The position numbers were made by a program, and so were the translations under genes. Positions 1 to 8,088 of a stretch of DNA of 64,000 nucleotides are shown one piece after another; the first letter of the stretch is position 1; every line of letters begins with the position of its first letter. The notes beneath the pieces were generated by a model. That model was given only the letters and a program-made list of their open reading frames with translations. It did no database searches and was not told where the DNA came from. Source of the stretch: Epibacterium sp. Ofav1-8 (GTDB lineage: Bacteria > Pseudomonadota > Alphaproteobacteria > Rhodobacterales > Rhodobacteraceae); contig NZ_JAKRFD010000004.1 in assembly GCF_022348185.1 (NCBI RefSeq), positions 186,001 through 250,000 of the forward strand, given 5' to 3'.

Positions 1-770
1 GTGATGACCTGTTTGTCGTTCATGACCAATTCGGACACTTCGCCCATCCACTCGTCCTTGGCGTCATAAACCCGGGCACCGGTCAGAAGATCTGCCGTCA
101 GGGTCTTGTCGACCACCGGTTCATACTCGTCGCGCAATATCGGTTCGCCGTCCTGCGCCATCGTGTCGGCGGCCATGTCCTGTGCCTGCTCGGTTGTGTC
201 AGAAATCGCCTCTCCCACTTCGGAGGCTGCGGTTTCGGCACCGGACTGCAGATCCTGGGCGGTGTTCTCAATGGCCGTTCCCGTTGCGTCGGCGGTTTGC
301 TCGACCGCATCCGCGGCCTGCGCGACCTCCTGGTCCAGAGTGCTACGGGCATCGGTGTGATAGGCCGGCGCGTTCTCGAAGTCCGCCATATCGGCCTGCA
401 TCACCAGGAAGTAGTCCGAGGTGTCTTCCGCCGTGGCACTGTCAGAGACCCATTTCAGCGCATCCATGTCCACGGCAATCTGACGCTCGCCGATCCCGAG
501 GAAACCGCCGATGTCCACCAGCACCGAGTCGATCATCCCGTCGCGGCTGAGCACGATATCATTGACCTCGCCAATGTTCTCCCAGCCGTCCTGGATACCG
601 GCAAAGCTGTCCTGTTCGACAGCATCGCTGCTGGTGTAGATGCGCTGGCCGATGAACTCGGATGCGTGAATTGCCATCGGGTCGTTCTCCGCGCGGAACA
701 TCCCTGTTTCCGCCACGGCCATGGTCGAGGTTACGGTCAGCAAGGCGCTGGTAATAAACAGATGTTTCAT
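1..770 (-). CDS. PRC-barrel domain protein, secreted (C-terminus beyond window)
   Basis: The start codon at 770 opens a typical signal peptide (MKHLFITSALLTVTSTMAVA). A PRC-barrel domain follows at about residues 32-98 (segments GQRIYTSSD, VDIGGFLGIGERQIAVD). A middle section of about 80 residues is rich in Ala, Glu and Thr and looks helical (QEVAQAADAVEQTADA). A second PRC-barrel begins near the window edge (TGARVYDAKDEWMGEVSELV) and is cut off there. PRC-barrels are found in RimM, photosynthetic reaction centre subunit H and many periplasmic proteins of unknown role. The two-barrel layout with a helical linker fits a periplasmic or envelope stress protein, but no specific function can be claimed. 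It is divergent from the AI-2E permease gene. Confidence 0.8.
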   Translation of the reverse strand, partial: MKHLFITSALLTVTSTMAVAETGMFRAENDPMAIHASEFIGQRIYTSSDAVEQDSFAGIQDGWENIGEVNDIVLSRDGMIDSVLVDIGGFLGIGERQIAVDMDALKWVSDSATAEDTSDYFLVMQADMADFENAPAYHTDARSTLDQEVAQAADAVEQTADATGTAIENTAQDLQSGAETAASEVGEAISDTTEQAQDMAADTMAQDGEPILRDEYEPVVDKTLTADLLTGARVYDAKDEWMGEVSELVMNDKQVI

Positions 771-1043
771 TGGAACTCTCCTCATTGATTGGGCAGTGGT
801 CTGTCGCGACGACACTCCCCCAACCAACCGGACGGGGTGAAAAATGTTCCTGAAAAAAACCGCGGGCTGCCGCCGTCCTGCGCAAGAACCGGCTCAGAAC
901 CCGCACCCGGCCAGCGCGCGCAAGGCGACGTCAGACCGCTGTGACACAGATCGCAGCAAGACCACGGTGAAGGTTTGGCAGCGCCGCGGGAACGAGTTGG
1001 CGCGGGCTGCGTTGTCGTTGCGTCAGGGAGAGAGAACCAGATC

Positions 1044-2228
1044 ATGAAACCCACCAATCCAGCGCCGGATGGCACAGCCTCACCGGCCTCCGATCACGCC
1101 GTGTCCAGCGCCACCTTCGATCAACCCGGCGCTGCCGCGACGCAGGCCACGCATCGCAACCTGATCCTGATCCGGAACTTTCTCGGTATCATCGTGGTCA
1201 TCTGCGCCGCCGCGCTGATCTTCTTTGCCAAGGAGGTCATCCTCCCCTTTGTACTCGGGGTGCTGATTGCGCTTACGCTCAGCCCCCTGACCCGAGGGCT
1301 CGCCCGTCACGGCGTCCCGCCCCTGATCTCGGCGGGCTTGCTGGTCCTGGCGGTTGCGGCAACGGTGGCCGGTGGCATCTACCTGCTGAGCGGCCCGGTC
1401 GCCGAATGGATCGATGAGGCGCCGCGCATGCGCGCCGTACTCGAACAGCGGTTGAGGGCGATCACCTCCTCCCTTGAAACAGTCCGAGAAGCCTCGCAGC
1501 GTGTCGAAGACATCGCCGCCAGCACCGAAGATTCCGATGTCATCAAGGTGGCGATCGACCAGCCGGGGATCATTGCCTCGACCGCGCTTGACATCGTGAC
1601 GCTGGCCACGACCGCGATGGTTGCGCTGGTGCTGGCGCTGTTTCTTCTGGCCTCCAACGATATGTTCTACCTGAAAATCGTGCAGAGCTTCCCCAGCCTG
1701 ACCGAAAAGACCCGCGCCTTGCAGATCGTCTACAGCATCGAACGCCGGATTTCGCGCTACCTCTTGTCGGTGACGCTTATCAACGCCGGTCTGGGCGTCG
1801 TGGTTGGGTGTTGCATGTGGATCATCGGCATGCCGCAACCCGTGGTCTGGGGGGCGATCGCCTTCCTGTTCAACTTCCTGCCCTATATCGGCTCACTTGC
1901 CGGTGTGGTGCTCTGCGCGGTGGTGTCGCTGGTGACCTTCTCCGCCTTGTCCTATGCCGTGCTGGCGCCACTGGCCTATTTGCTGGCAACTCTGATCGAA
2001 GGGCAGTTCGTGACCCCGGTCTTGTTGGGGCGGCGCCTGAATCTGAACGCGGTTGCGGTGTTTGCGGCGGTGGTGCTCTGGGCCTGGGTCTGGGGCGTGG
2101 CGGGCGCTTTGATGGCGGTGCCGCTTCTGGTCTGTCTCAAGTCCCTGTGCGATCACGTGCCCGCCCTGTCCGTTCTTGGCACCTTTCTCGGGGACTCGAG
2201 CGCCCCAGCCGCACGCCCTGCCGCCTAG
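1044..2228 (+). CDS. AI-2E family transporter (PerM/YdiK-like permease)
   Basis: An integral membrane protein of 394 residues. The hydrophobic segments follow the family pattern: a cluster of helices at about 45-120, a long soluble loop at about 120-185 (EAPRMRAVLEQRL), then a C-terminal block of helices. The family-typical GQFVTPVLLGRRLNLN segment is present near residue 320. The family includes TqsA (AI-2 export) and other members with different or unknown substrates, so the substrate cannot be told. I chose the ATG at 1044 because AGGGAGAGA lies just upstream; a TTG-started extension upstream is unlikely. The gene stands alone, divergent from the PRC-barrel gene. Confidence 0.85.
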   Translation: MKPTNPAPDGTASPASDHAVSSATFDQPGAAATQATHRNLILIRNFLGIIVVICAAALIFFAKEVILPFVLGVLIALTLSPLTRGLARHGVPPLISAGLLVLAVAATVAGGIYLLSGPVAEWIDEAPRMRAVLEQRLRAITSSLETVREASQRVEDIAASTEDSDVIKVAIDQPGIIASTALDIVTLATTAMVALVLALFLLASNDMFYLKIVQSFPSLTEKTRALQIVYSIERRISRYLLSVTLINAGLGVVVGCCMWIIGMPQPVVWGAIAFLFNFLPYIGSLAGVVLCAVVSLVTFSALSYAVLAPLAYLLATLIEGQFVTPVLLGRRLNLNAVAVFAAVVLWAWVWGVAGALMAVPLLVCLKSLCDHVPALSVLGTFLGDSSAPAARPAA

Positions 2229-2473
2229 CACATTGACAGCCGCGATTTGGTCACCTCGCCTGCGTCCTGCGAAACAGGCCAACGACAACCGATGCGCAGT
2301 TGTGCCCCAACGGCCGCCACCGGGACGACCGGCACAAAAAAGCACGAAATCCGGAGGATACCAATCGCGTCCCGCCGCAGTCACAAGGGCAAGACACCCT
2401 TGCAGATCTGCGGCACGCGATCAGCAATCAGCGGATTTCGTGCGGATGAAACCGATTGTCGGGGCAGTTGCGC

Positions 2474-2653
2474 TTAGAGCGCGCGCCCCTTGGGACCGGC
2501 AAAGTACCAGATGATAAAGCCAAGCACGGGCAGGATCAGGATCAGAAGCGTCCAGAGAATTTTTGCGCCGGTGCTGCTGCCACTGCTCCAGGTTTGCAAG
2601 ATCGCGTAGATGTCCGCGATCAGGACCAGAAGGCCAAAAATACCATATTCCAT
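2474..2653 (-). CDS. Small PLDc_N-type membrane protein (59 aa)
   Basis: This 59-residue protein has two hydrophobic stretches joined by a short basic/Ser-Gly loop (WSSGSSTGAK) and ends FIIWYFAGPKGRAL. This pattern matches the small phospholipase D-nuclease N-terminal membrane domain, which also occurs as a stand-alone protein (helix, short loop, LPVLG.I.W...GP). AAGGAG sits 8 nt before the ATG, which supports translation. It probably resides in the inner membrane as a hairpin. The function of stand-alone members is unknown. Confidence 0.75.
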   Translation of the reverse strand: MEYGIFGLLVLIADIYAILQTWSSGSSTGAKILWTLLILILPVLGFIIWYFAGPKGRAL

Positions 2654-2845
2654 GTGCTGTCTCCTTGAAGCTGTTGCTTCGGAAACGCCTTAGTCGCGGT
2701 TTCGTTCCCGACCGGCCCTGACGGCACCGACCTGACAACCGCACAAACACGCGCACGCCCCACCGGCGCGACCGCGCCACGCGGGGGCAGCCCCCTCTGT
2801 CAAAGCCCATCCGCCCTCGGCGCGTTTTCGCGGCGCGCCGCGCGG

Positions 2846-4171
2846 TCAGAGTGCAATCACGATGTCCGCCTGCAACCCTCCAAGCTCCTCGCTGGTTTCC
2901 AGTCGCAAGGTCCCGCCATGGGCGCGCGCGATGTCCGCCACGATCGCCAGGCCCAGGCCGACGCCCGTGCCCCGATCCTGGTTGCGCGCCGGATCAAGCC
3001 GGGTGAACGGGCGCACTGCATCGCCCCGCAGATCATCCGGGATGCCCGGACCGTCATCCTCCACCCGGATACGCAGAGATTTCTGCATCACCGCTACCGA
3101 GACCCGCGCACGGGTGCCGTATCGCACCGCGTTGGAGATCAGATTGTCGAGCGCCCTCCGTACCGCAGCCACCCGCAGGGGCACCGGACGGTTGCCAACC
3201 GCCTCCACCAGCAGCACGTTCTTGCCCTGTCGTGTCCAGCTGTCCACCGCCTCCGAGACCAGGGCGCAGGGGTCGGCCTCCTCCATGGCACTGGTGCTCA
3301 CCCCGCGCGAAAAGTCGAGGAAGGCATTCACCATGTTCTCCATTTCGGTGACGTCCTGCAACATCGGCTTGGCGTCGTCATCGTCCAGCATCGACAGGCC
3401 CAGCTTCAACCGGGTGAGCGGTGTGCGCAGGTCATGGCTCACCCCCGACAGCATCAGCGTGCGCTGTTCGATCTGCCGTTCGATCCGGGATCTCATATCG
3501 ACAAAGGCCGCTCCCGCCGCACGCACTTCGGTTGCACCGCGCGGATGATAGGGGATCATGCGCCCACGGCCAAAGGCTTCGGCCGCATCTGCAAGCCGTT
3601 TGATCGGTCGCAGCTGGTTGCGCATATAGGCCATGGCGATGACGCCCAACAGAATGCCAAAAAAGACCATGATCACGATCAGCTGGTGCGGCGCGGCAAC
3701 GCTGACGCGTCGGCGGCTGAACTCCACCTCTAGCGGGCCGTGTCGCGTGTCGACCACCGTGCGCAGCACCTTCGTCCGCGGCAGCTGGATCGACAGGAAC
3801 TCCGGCAGGCTCTGTGCCAGGGTCGCGCGCACGATCCGGCCCGAAAAATCCTCGAAATGGATCAGATCGGGTGGCACCGCGCCCGCCTCCAGAAATCGCA
3901 CCGACATCTGCAACGGCCCCATCATCGGGTCGAGCCGGGCCAGCGCCGCCGCGCGATCCTCCGCCTGCGTCACCTCGTTTCGGATCAAGGTGAGCTCACG
4001 CACCATCGTGTAGGTCATCTGCTGGGTGATGTCTTCCAGATCGCGCCGGATGAACACAAAGGACACCACGAATTGCAGGGCAATCACCGGCATCAGCAGG
4101 ATCAGCGCCGCCCGCCCGTAGATGCCCGAGGGCATTCTGGGGAGATAGTATTTGAGACGTAAGAGTTTCAT
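2846..4171 (-). CDS. EnvZ-like sensor histidine kinase
   Basis: A 441-residue membrane kinase. TM1 is at about 20-42, a periplasmic domain of about 120 residues follows, TM2 is at 163-183, and a HAMP domain follows to about 235. The phospho-acceptor is His246 in SGVSHDLRTPLTRLK. The ATPase domain has the N box (DNLISNAVRYG, Asn346), the G1 box (DGPGIP, 373-378) and the G2 box (GTGVGLGL, 401-408). The overall layout matches the EnvZ/OmpB family. No OmpR-type response regulator lies next to it in this window, so its partner is elsewhere. The start at 4171 is the first Met of the family-like N-terminus; its ribosome-binding site is weak. It is divergent from the metallo-hydrolase gene. Confidence 0.87.
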   Translation of the reverse strand: MKLLRLKYYLPRMPSGIYGRAALILLMPVIALQFVVSFVFIRRDLEDITQQMTYTMVRELTLIRNEVTQAEDRAAALARLDPMMGPLQMSVRFLEAGAVPPDLIHFEDFSGRIVRATLAQSLPEFLSIQLPRTKVLRTVVDTRHGPLEVEFSRRRVSVAAPHQLIVIMVFFGILLGVIAMAYMRNQLRPIKRLADAAEAFGRGRMIPYHPRGATEVRAAGAAFVDMRSRIERQIEQRTLMLSGVSHDLRTPLTRLKLGLSMLDDDDAKPMLQDVTEMENMVNAFLDFSRGVSTSAMEEADPCALVSEAVDSWTRQGKNVLLVEAVGNRPVPLRVAAVRRALDNLISNAVRYGTRARVSVAVMQKSLRIRVEDDGPGIPDDLRGDAVRPFTRLDPARNQDRGTGVGLGLAIVADIARAHGGTLRLETSEELGGLQADIVIAL

Positions 4172-4228
4172 GACTAAGCCTAGGCTTGGGCGCCGATTGC
4201 AACGGCGCTCCGATACGGGAGGTGCCAG

Positions 4229-5152
4229 ATGAACAGACCGCAAGCCGACACCGGGTTCAACCCCAAACCCGGTGTGCCCGAAGAGGTGGCCCCCGGGGTC
4301 CGCCGTCTGCTCGCGCCCAACCCCTCCGCGATGACCTATCGTGGCACCAATACCTATCTTGTCGGCGACAGCGAGATTGCGGTGATCGACCCCGGGCCGG
4401 CGTCGGACGCGCATCTGGAGGCCATCCTCGATGCGGTGCAACCGGGCGGGCGGATTGGCCATATCCTGGTGACCCACAGCCACCTCGATCACTCGCCGCT
4501 GGCAGCCGTGCTCCGGGAGGCCACCGGCGCGCCTGTCTATGCCCATGGCCCGGCCACCACGGGGCGCAGCGCGATCATGGCCCAGCTTGCCGCCGAGGGC
4601 ATGCTCGGCGGTGGTGAGGGCATCGATCACGGTTTCGTCTGCGATCATACTCTGGCGGATGGCGACATCATCGCAGGTGCCGACTGGCAGATCGAGGCGC
4701 TGCACACGCCCGGTCATATCGGCAATCACCTGTGCTTCGCGATCGGGGGGCTGCTGTTCTCCGGCGATCACGTCATGGGCTGGGCCAGTTCCTTGGTCTC
4801 GCCCCCGGACGGCGATCTCACGGACTTCATGGCCTCTTGCGCGCGGCTGCAGCAGCGCCGCTGGACGTGTTTTCTACCCGGACACGGCGATCTGGTGCAC
4901 GATCCCGCTGAGAGGTTGGCCTGGCTGATTGCCCATCGCAAAGGGCGCGAGGCCGACATCCTCGAACAACTTGCGCATGGCGCCGCCGACGCCGCCAGCC
5001 TGGCCAGGCACATCTACCGCGACCCCCCCGACGCGTTGCTCCCCGCGGCGGAACGCAATGTGCTGGCTCATCTCGTTGACCTCTATCAGCGCGGGCGGGT
5101 GCGGCCGACCGCGACATTGGCGCGCGAAGCCATCTTCGAACTGTGCCGTTGA
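4229..5152 (+). CDS. MBL-fold metallo-hydrolase (LACTB2-like)
   Basis: A 307-residue metallo-beta-lactamase-fold hydrolase. The zinc motif HxHxDH is at 83-88 (THSHLDHS). Further family markers are GHIGNHLCF, the GDHVMGW loop and FLPGHGD. The C-terminal 70 residues form a winged-helix-like tail, as in the LACTB2 / beta-lactamase-like group, where members act as nucleases or thioesterases; the substrate here is unknown. GGGAGG is 6 nt before the ATG. The 57-bp gap to the divergent kinase gene must hold both promoters. Confidence 0.87.
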   Translation: MNRPQADTGFNPKPGVPEEVAPGVRRLLAPNPSAMTYRGTNTYLVGDSEIAVIDPGPASDAHLEAILDAVQPGGRIGHILVTHSHLDHSPLAAVLREATGAPVYAHGPATTGRSAIMAQLAAEGMLGGGEGIDHGFVCDHTLADGDIIAGADWQIEALHTPGHIGNHLCFAIGGLLFSGDHVMGWASSLVSPPDGDLTDFMASCARLQQRRWTCFLPGHGDLVHDPAERLAWLIAHRKGREADILEQLAHGAADAASLARHIYRDPPDALLPAAERNVLAHLVDLYQRGRVRPTATLAREAIFELCR

Positions 5153-5179
5153 ATTTTTTTCAGAATTTCACATTTCCCA

Positions 5180-5209
5180 CTGGACGCCCCCGCCTGTGGC
5201 GTCTATATC
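5180..5209 (+). promoter_or_regulatory. Probable promoter of tRNA-Asn copy 1
   Basis: A CTGGAC box and a TATATC box are separated by 18 nt and lie 11 nt upstream of the mature tRNA. The same block, with one base change, precedes the second tRNA-Asn copy, so it is conserved beyond the tRNA. The sigma-70 assignment is inference. Confidence 0.5.
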
Positions 5210-5220
5210 GGCGCCCACAC

Positions 5221-5295
5221 TCCGGCGTAGCTCAGCGGTAGAGCAGTTGACTGTTAATCAATTGGTCGTAGGTTCGATCCCTACCGCCGGAGCCA
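5221..5295 (+). tRNA. tRNA-Asn (anticodon GTT), copy 1
   Basis: This 75-nt cloverleaf has acceptor arms TCCGGCG / CGCCGGA, discriminator G and an encoded CCA. The anticodon loop carries GTT at 5253-5255, and the T arm is the standard GGTTCGATCC. It is identical over all 75 nt to the copy at 7764-7838 on the other strand. Confidence 0.97.
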
Positions 5296-5306
5296 AAGAT
5301 TTCAAG

Positions 5307-5337
5307 GACTTAGCGCGCGTTCGCTAAGTCATTTTTC
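5307..5337 (+). terminator. Rho-independent terminator of tRNA-Asn copy 1
   Basis: GACTTAGCG and CGCTAAGTC form a perfect 9-bp stem with a 6-nt loop, followed by ATTTTTCTT. It starts 12 nt after the tRNA CCA end. Confidence 0.85.
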
Positions 5338-5654
5338 TTGTTTAATACGCTGTCGTCACGAAGAAACGCGCCCGTTCCGTATTTTGCCAAACCCATCAGC
5401 GCGCGACCTGCGTTTCCGCAATGTGATCGCAGCGGGGTTTTGGTGCATCGTGACAGATCTCGTCGTCCCGCATGATCAACTTGGTTCAATCCGTCGCCCG
5501 GCCAGATCAGAGGCGCAGTCGCCTGCGTCGTGAGGTTTGGGGCCAGGTTTTCGTACCATCGCGTATGTTTCACCGGTCTCCGGCAGCCGCGGCGGCAGCT
5601 GACAGTTGCGTTTCATGATCTCTGGTGCGGACGGCAACCAATCAGGACATGCAC
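5338..5654. other. Gene-free stretch between tRNA terminator and chemoreceptor terminator
   Basis: I see no supported gene here. Open frames are short, lack ribosome-binding sites and look like high-GC noise. No repeat or structured RNA stands out. Confidence 0.5.
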
Positions 5655-5690
5655 GAAAAAAAACGCGGCCCAAGGGGCCGCGTTTTCATG
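5655..5690 (-). terminator. Rho-independent terminator of the chemoreceptor gene
   Basis: Read on the minus strand, AACGCGGCCC and GGGCCGCG pair around a short CTTG loop and are followed by eight Ts. It lies 24 nt beyond the stop of the chemoreceptor gene. Confidence 0.88.
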
Positions 5691-5713
5691 AAAGGGTCTC
5701 GTTGAGATCCGGA

Positions 5714-7540
5714 TCAAAAATCGTCCCAGATCTTGGTCGCTTCGCTGCCACCACCGCTTGCGACTGCAGCCTGGCTGGGCTCCGGGGTGTAATCCCAATC
5801 CTCCCCATGCGCAGAGGGCGCTGTGTGCTGCTGTTCTTCGGCAGCTGGCACCAGAGGTTCCACATTGCGCGTGCCGGCACCGAGTTTGAAATGTGACACC
5901 ATTTCCGCGAGGTTGGTGGCATTTGCTTTCAGCATATGGCTTGCGGCGGTCGCCTCTTCGACCATTGCAGCGTTTTGCTGGGTCACCTGGTCCAGCTCGA
6001 CCATGCCGCTGTTGATATCGCCAAGACCGGCCGACTGTTCACTTGCGCCCTGGGCGATGTCGGAAATCAGACCGGAGATCTGCGTGACCCGTTCGACGAT
6101 ATTGTGCAGGGCTTCACCTGCCTTGCCGACCAGATCCACGCCGCGTTCGACCTGTTTGGAACTGTCGCCGATCAGGGTCTTGATTTCCATCGCCGCATCA
6201 GAGGACCGCTGGGCAAGCGCCCGCACCTCGGAGGCGACGACCGCAAAGCCACGGCCGGCTTCGCCCGCACGGGCCGCTTCTACGCCCGCGTTCAGGGCCA
6301 GCAGGTTGGTCTGGAACGCAATATCGTCGATTACACCAATGATCTGGGAGATATGGCTCGAGGATTGCTCGATCTCGGTCATTGCCGACACCGCGCTGTT
6401 GACGACGGTTCCGCTGTTCACCGCTTCGGATTTTGCCTCTTCCATGGTGTTGGCCACGCTGCTGGCCCCATCCGCAGCCTGACGCACGGAGGCGGTCAGC
6501 TCATCCAGAGCAGCAGCGGTTTCTTCCAGGGTTGCAGCCTGGCTTTCGGTGCGGCGCGCCAGATCGTCCGAAGCGGAACTGATCTCGGTCGAGCCGTTCT
6601 GAATGCTATCGGCGGCGTCGACCACGGCGGACACGGTGTCAAACAGGCGATTGACCAGCGCATTGAAGTCCGTGCGCAGCTTTTCGTAGTCTGCGGGGAA
6701 ATCTTCGGTGATCTGCACGGTAAGGTCGCCGGTGGAGAGGTTGCCAAGCGCGTCGCTGAGCACCGTCACAACATGTTCCTGGGCGGCGTCCTGCTTGCGC
6801 TTTTCCTCTTCCATGCGTTGCTGTTCGGCTGTGGTGTCGCGGAAATCCACCAACGCTTTGCCAAGCGCACCGATTTCGTCCCGGCGGTCCGCTTCGGGGA
6901 TATCCCGGGTGGTGTCACCATGTTGCAGCGCATCGATGTGGTTGACCACGTCGCTGATCGGACGCGAGACGGCAACTGCAATCATGTAGAAGATGACGGA
7001 GAAACCGGCAAAGATGGCAAATCCCAGACCTGCCGCAACCGTATTGGCGTGCATGATCTCATTGGCGATGATGGAGGTGTCCAGCGCCCAAACCATGTTA
7101 CCGGCTTCTTCTCCTTCGAACAGGAGCGGTGTGCGGAAGTAGGTGAAGTCGCCATCCACCAGCCGGGTTTCCCCGGTTTCGAGCAATTCTGCTGCCTTCA
7201 GCGTCCAGGCTTCCTGCATCTCCTCGCCCTTGAAGGCTTCGGACAACACATCGCCGCTGCTGACGACACGCGCAAACACGAAGGTCTCGCGCTCGGCGAG
7301 GGAGGCCAGCGTGGTGTTGGCCAGTTCCTCGTCATAGTTCCATGCCGCGGTCGCAAGCGGCGCGGCAATATATGTTTCGGTCAGTTCGACCTGCTCCTCG
7401 AACCCGGTATAAAGCGCGGTCGAGAGGCGCTGTGCCCAGAACGTCGTGATAACGCCAATCATCATCAACAGACCAGCCATCCCGGGAAGCAGGATCTTCT
7501 GTTTCACTGGCATGTTCCGGAACCAAGACTTTAAGAACAT
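5714..7540 (-). CDS. Methyl-accepting chemotaxis protein
   Basis: A 608-residue chemoreceptor. TM1 is at about 15-35, followed by a periplasmic sensor domain (36-167, possibly Cache-like, not certain). TM2 is at about 168-192 and a HAMP domain at 192-245, with a second HAMP-like unit near 255-305. The highly conserved signalling hairpin tip is at about 405-440 ([20 protein letters not shown]). Methylation-helix segments flank it ([18 protein letters not shown]). The protein ends in IWDDF, fitting the aromatic-x-x-aromatic pentapeptide that tethers CheR/CheB in other receptors. No che gene is adjacent. The gene sits between two inverted tRNA-Asn genes. Confidence 0.95.
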   Translation of the reverse strand: MFLKSWFRNMPVKQKILLPGMAGLLMMIGVITTFWAQRLSTALYTGFEEQVELTETYIAAPLATAAWNYDEELANTTLASLAERETFVFARVVSSGDVLSEAFKGEEMQEAWTLKAAELLETGETRLVDGDFTYFRTPLLFEGEEAGNMVWALDTSIIANEIMHANTVAAGLGFAIFAGFSVIFYMIAVAVSRPISDVVNHIDALQHGDTTRDIPEADRRDEIGALGKALVDFRDTTAEQQRMEEEKRKQDAAQEHVVTVLSDALGNLSTGDLTVQITEDFPADYEKLRTDFNALVNRLFDTVSAVVDAADSIQNGSTEISSASDDLARRTESQAATLEETAAALDELTASVRQAADGASSVANTMEEAKSEAVNSGTVVNSAVSAMTEIEQSSSHISQIIGVIDDIAFQTNLLALNAGVEAARAGEAGRGFAVVASEVRALAQRSSDAAMEIKTLIGDSSKQVERGVDLVGKAGEALHNIVERVTQISGLISDIAQGASEQSAGLGDINSGMVELDQVTQQNAAMVEEATAASHMLKANATNLAEMVSHFKLGAGTRNVEPLVPAAEEQQHTAPSAHGEDWDYTPEPSQAAVASGGGSEATKIWDDF

Positions 7541-7711
7541 GGTGTCCCTCCAAATCGTTCGGAGATACCATTGCGCAAGACACTTGTTATTTCGTTAAGT
7601 CGGGAGAGACCGCCGGCGCGATAAAGGGACCGCAAAATGCGGTATTTTAGTAAAACACGGATCCGCACCGCGCCTTGGGCCGCGCCTTGAAATGAGGCGC
7701 AATCACGCACG

Positions 7712-7738
7712 CATAAACCGCCTGCGAAGGCGGCGATT
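7712..7738 (-). terminator. Terminator of tRNA-Asn copy 2
   Basis: On the minus strand CCGCCT-TCGC-AGGCGG is followed by TTTATG. The stem is six perfect G-C-rich pairs with a stable tetraloop. It lies about 25 nt downstream of the tRNA end. Confidence 0.65.
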
Positions 7739-7763
7739 GTGTGCTCAAAACTTTAGGTAATTT

Positions 7764-7838
7764 TGGCTCCGGCGGTAGGGATCGAACCTACGACCAATTG
7801 ATTAACAGTCAACTGCTCTACCGCTGAGCTACGCCGGA
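7764..7838 (-). tRNA. tRNA-Asn (anticodon GTT), copy 2
   Basis: This is the reverse-strand copy of the 75-nt tRNA at 5221-5295, identical base for base including the encoded CCA. Downstream sequence and terminator differ from copy 1, so the duplicated unit ends at the tRNA 3' end. Confidence 0.97.
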
Positions 7839-7849
7839 GTGTGAGGGCG

Positions 7850-7879
7850 GATATAGACGCCACAGACGGGGGCGTCCAG
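7850..7879 (-). promoter_or_regulatory. Probable promoter of tRNA-Asn copy 2
   Basis: The same CTGGAC, 18-nt spacer and TATATC as upstream of copy 1, with a single base change in the spacer. The placement relative to the tRNA is identical. Confidence 0.5.
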
Positions 7880-8088
7880 AGGAAAAAACGCGCTTGAAAC
7901 CAGTTTTTTGCCGCGTGGTCCCGTCAAGTGCTGGCAGTCGCTCAGCGCATGCCGTTCCGACCGAACATATGCCGGAAAGTGATGGCGCCTGCTCGAAATT
8001 TCTGTCGCCGCCCGCCAATCCCATCACATCCTACGGATCGACCCGCATGTGGCTGTGCCTTGGGCACAACGCGCCATCAACACGACAT

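Larger units (their letters stand above)
5180..5295 (+). repeat. Left arm of a 116-bp inverted repeat (promoter plus tRNA-Asn)
   Basis: This arm matches 7764-7879 on the opposite strand over 116 bp with four mismatches, all upstream of the tRNA. Homology stops at the CCA end on one side and at the CTGGAC box on the other. The enclosed 2.5 kb carries the chemoreceptor gene. Confidence 0.9.
7764..7879 (-). repeat. Right arm of the 116-bp inverted repeat
   Basis: Partner of 5180-5295. The arms are inverted, so homologous recombination between them would invert the chemoreceptor segment rather than delete it. Confidence 0.9.

Noticed and set aside
5936-7534. 532-codon open frame antisense to the chemoreceptor gene
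   Set aside because: It mirrors the chemoreceptor codons, has no recognisable domain and no ribosome-binding site. Such long shadows are normal at this GC content.
5221-7838. tRNA-Asn genes as attachment sites of an integrated element
   Set aside because: No integrase or foreign-looking genes lie between them, and the repeats are inverted and complete rather than direct 3'-end fragments.
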